Source of the DNA: Deinococcus sp.
GTDB lineage: Bacteria > Deinococcota > Deinococci > Deinococcales > Deinococcaceae
Assembly (NCBI GenBank): GCA_025351205.1
Contig: JANXWI010000085.1
Coordinates: 1 to 6,046 of the forward strand
Direction of reading: 5' to 3'
Length of the DNA: 6,046 bases
Notes under the pieces: model-generated
Told to the model about the DNA's origin: nothing
The model's input: only the letters and a program-made list of their open reading frames with translations
Databases searched by the model: none
Position numbers and translations under genes: made by a program
Shown: in pieces, positions 4,690 through 6,046 of the stretch
Layout of the letters: each line of letters starts with the position of its first letter
Position numbering within the stretch: the first letter of the stretch is position 1

Positions 4690-6021
4690 TTACCCTCCTG
4701 GGGGATTGAGTGGACCTGTGTGCGTCAGTTCGGGCCGGATGGCCGGGCGCGGCTGGGTTAGAGGAAGATCGCCCCGGTAAAGGGCGTTGAGAACGCATTC
4801 GGCGGCCCCGCGTCCAACCGGATTCGGCAGGGTACAGGCCCGGATTTCCAGGTGTTCGCCCCAGCCCAGGTAGGGATAGGCGCGGCCTTGCAGCTCGCGC
4901 CGGATCGCCGGAATCAGGAACGGTGAGGCGCGCGCGCCCGGCCCGCCCAGCACCAGCATGCTCGGATCGAGGAGGTTGACCAATGCGGCGGCGGCCAGCC
5001 CGATGGCCCGCCCGGCCCCCTCCAGCACCTCCAGAGCCGCCGCTTCTCCCTGTCCGGCCCGCTCGACAATCCGGGTGAGCGTCAGGTCGGCCTGGGTGCG
5101 CCCGGCGTAGGCCTGACAGATGGCGTCCACGTCGGCCAGGCGCTCCAGGCAGCCACGGTTGCCGCAGGGGCAGGGCGGGCCGTTCACGTCCAGCGAGACG
5201 TGACCGAACTCGCCCGCGTAGCCGTGCGCGCCCCGGTAGACGCGGCGGTCCATCACCAGTCCCGCCCCGATGCCCTGTTCCAGCAGCAGCAGATAGACGA
5301 AGTTCTCGCCGTCGTGCTGACGCAGGAAGGCCGTGGCCGCCGCCGCCGAGTTGTGCTCCAGCCTCACCGGCAGCCCCAGGTCGCCTTCCAGCCGCGACCT
5401 GAGCCTCAGGCGGTGAAGTTCGGGAAACGCCGGCGGCATCAGCAAGGCGCCGGCCTGGGCGTCGAGCGGACCCGGAGCGGCCACCCCCACGGCGGCGACG
5501 GGATAGCCCAGCTTCCCCGCCCGCTCAAGGGCGGTGCGGATTCCGCCCAGCAGCTGCGAATAGACTCTGGCCTCGCCCTCGGTCCGCCGCGAGGGCAGGC
5601 GCTCCACGCAAAGAAGGGTGCTGGTCAGGTCATAAATCCCGTACTCGAAGACCGTGGCCGACAGCTCCACACCGATCACGGCGGCCCGCCGGGCGTTGAC
5701 CCTCAGCAGCGCGGGCCGCCTGCCCCTGGGGGCAGAAAGCGAAACCGGGTTCTCAGCTGATGGGTTCTCGGCTGATGGGTTTTCGGCTGATGGGTTTTCG
5801 GCCACTGAATTCTCGACCACCAGGCCCTCAGCGCCCAGATCAGCGATCAGGTCACCCAGCGCGGTTTTGGACAGGCCCAGCGCCCGCGAGAGGTCGGCCC
5901 GGCCAAGCGCCCTGGTTCTCAGCAGGGCCATCACCGCTTCACGGTTCTGGCGGCGTCCGTCTTCGGGACGCTGGCCCCGTCTGACAGCGGGAGGGGCAGT
6001 GAACGAACTCTGGCTGGACAC
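4690..6021 (-). CDS. ROK-family transcriptional repressor
   Basis: Probable sugar-responsive repressor of this operon (NagC/Mlc/XylR type), 443 residues from GTG 6021. A winged helix-turn-helix occupies about 25-70 (GRADLSRALGLSKTALGDLIADLGAEGLV). A repeat-rich linker (70-95) leads into the ROK domain (about 112-412). The structural zinc motif is complete: GH (273-274), then CPCGNRGCLE with Cys284, Cys286 and Cys291. The kinase chemistry is lost. The phosphate-binding DxGGTK-type loop is replaced by GVELSATVFEYG (117-128), and the END segment carrying the catalytic Asp reads EHN (222-224). GYAGEFGH (267-274) keeps the sugar-contacting region. This pattern marks a regulator, not a glucokinase. 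It is the first gene, one base before the binding-protein gene, so it is probably autoregulated. Its operator should lie beyond 6046. The GTG start is preceded by a G6 run rather than a clean GGAGG. Confidence 0.93.
   Translation of the reverse strand: MSSQSSFTAPPAVRRGQRPEDGRRQNREAVMALLRTRALGRADLSRALGLSKTALGDLIADLGAEGLVVENSVAENPSAENPSAENPSAENPVSLSAPRGRRPALLRVNARRAAVIGVELSATVFEYGIYDLTSTLLCVERLPSRRTEGEARVYSQLLGGIRTALERAGKLGYPVAAVGVAAPGPLDAQAGALLMPPAFPELHRLRLRSRLEGDLGLPVRLEHNSAAAATAFLRQHDGENFVYLLLLEQGIGAGLVMDRRVYRGAHGYAGEFGHVSLDVNGPPCPCGNRGCLERLADVDAICQAYAGRTQADLTLTRIVERAGQGEAAALEVLEGAGRAIGLAAAALVNLLDPSMLVLGGPGARASPFLIPAIRRELQGRAYPYLGWGEHLEIRACTLPNPVGRGAAECVLNALYRGDLPLTQPRPAIRPELTHTGPLNPPGG
4693..4699 (-). 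promoter_or_regulatory. Shine-Dalgarno of the binding-protein gene
   Basis: AGGAGGG on the minus strand, followed by TAAA and then the ATG at 4688 (5 bases from the GGAGG core). It is embedded in the final Gly-Gly-stop codons of the ROK gene. This supports the first ATG over the second one two codons later, and implies coupling to ROK translation. Confidence 0.8.
5747..5821 (-). repeat. 15-bp tandem repeat in the ROK linker, five units
   Basis: Plus-strand units: 5747-5761 GGGTTCTCAGCTGAT, 5762-5776 GGGTTCTCGGCTGAT, 5777-5791 GGGTTTTCGGCTGAT, 5792-5806 GGGTTTTCGGCCACT and 5807-5821 GAATTCTCGACCACC. The central units differ by one base while the outer ones decay. On the minus strand they encode ENSVA, three ENPSA units and ENPVS (residues 70-94), an acidic, proline-containing flexible linker joining the helix-turn-helix to the ROK domain. 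Confidence 0.9.
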
Positions 6022-6027
6022 CAGGAA

Positions 6028-6033
6028 CCCCCC
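6028..6033 (-). promoter_or_regulatory. G-run ribosome-binding site of the ROK gene
   Basis: The minus strand reads AAGGGGGG followed by TTCCTG and then GTG (6021). The G6 run sits at normal Shine-Dalgarno distance but matches the anti-Shine-Dalgarno only in part, which would suit low repressor levels. No other start with a better site exists inside the window; the promoter lies outside. Confidence 0.4.
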
Positions 6034-6046
6034 TTGATCACGACCT

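Noticed and set aside
5747..5821. Repeat array considered as a CRISPR or mobile-element remnant
   Set aside because: The units are contiguous 15-mers without spacers, in frame within the repressor gene, and encode a pentapeptide linker.

Overview
The window is a high-GC bacterial catabolic locus in which every convincing gene lies on the minus strand, so transcription runs from position 6046 towards position 1. Heavy use of GTG and TTG starts, strongly G/C-biased third codon positions and the protein flavour fit a Deinococcus-like organism. This taxonomic guess is inference, because nothing in the window (no rRNA or marker gene) proves it.

Layout in transcription order: (1) 6021-4690, a ROK-family repressor with an N-terminal helix-turn-helix and a degenerate sugar-kinase domain; (2) 4688-3705, an exported periplasmic sugar-binding protein; (3) 3570-2485, a CUT2-type sugar permease; (4) 2488-1697, a short single-domain sugar ABC ATPase of the FrcA type; (5) 1628-1563, a possible 21-residue leader ORF; (6) 1566-874, a cupin-type D-lyxose/D-mannose ketol-isomerase; (7) 877-611, a region of about 260 bases with no recognisable gene, but with one small open frame that exactly bridges its neighbours, an AT-rich perfect inverted repeat and a strong Shine-Dalgarno tract; (8) 614 to beyond the left edge, a PfkB-family sugar kinase cut by the window boundary. 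No tRNA, rRNA, CRISPR, insertion sequence or plus-strand gene was found.

The parts make a coherent pathway. The binding protein, permease and ATPase import a sugar. The isomerase converts an aldose to a ketose (D-lyxose to D-xylulose, or D-mannose to D-fructose). The PfkB kinase phosphorylates the ketose. The ROK protein, encoded first, is the likely sugar-responsive repressor of its own operon. Several genes are tightly joined: ROK and binding protein are 1 base apart, permease and ATPase overlap by ATGA, and GTGA overlaps occur at the leader ORF/isomerase junction, at the isomerase/small-ORF junction and at the small-ORF/kinase junction.

The least expected features are: in-frame 15-bp tandem repeats (pentapeptide repeats) in the N-terminal parts of three different proteins of the locus; short ORFs that stop exactly on the GTG start of the isomerase and of the kinase; and a 9+9 bp AT-rich palindrome carrying a TTGACA motif ahead of the kinase. 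I do not see a wholly new biological system. The sugar specificity and the leader-ORF arrangement are the points most worth testing.
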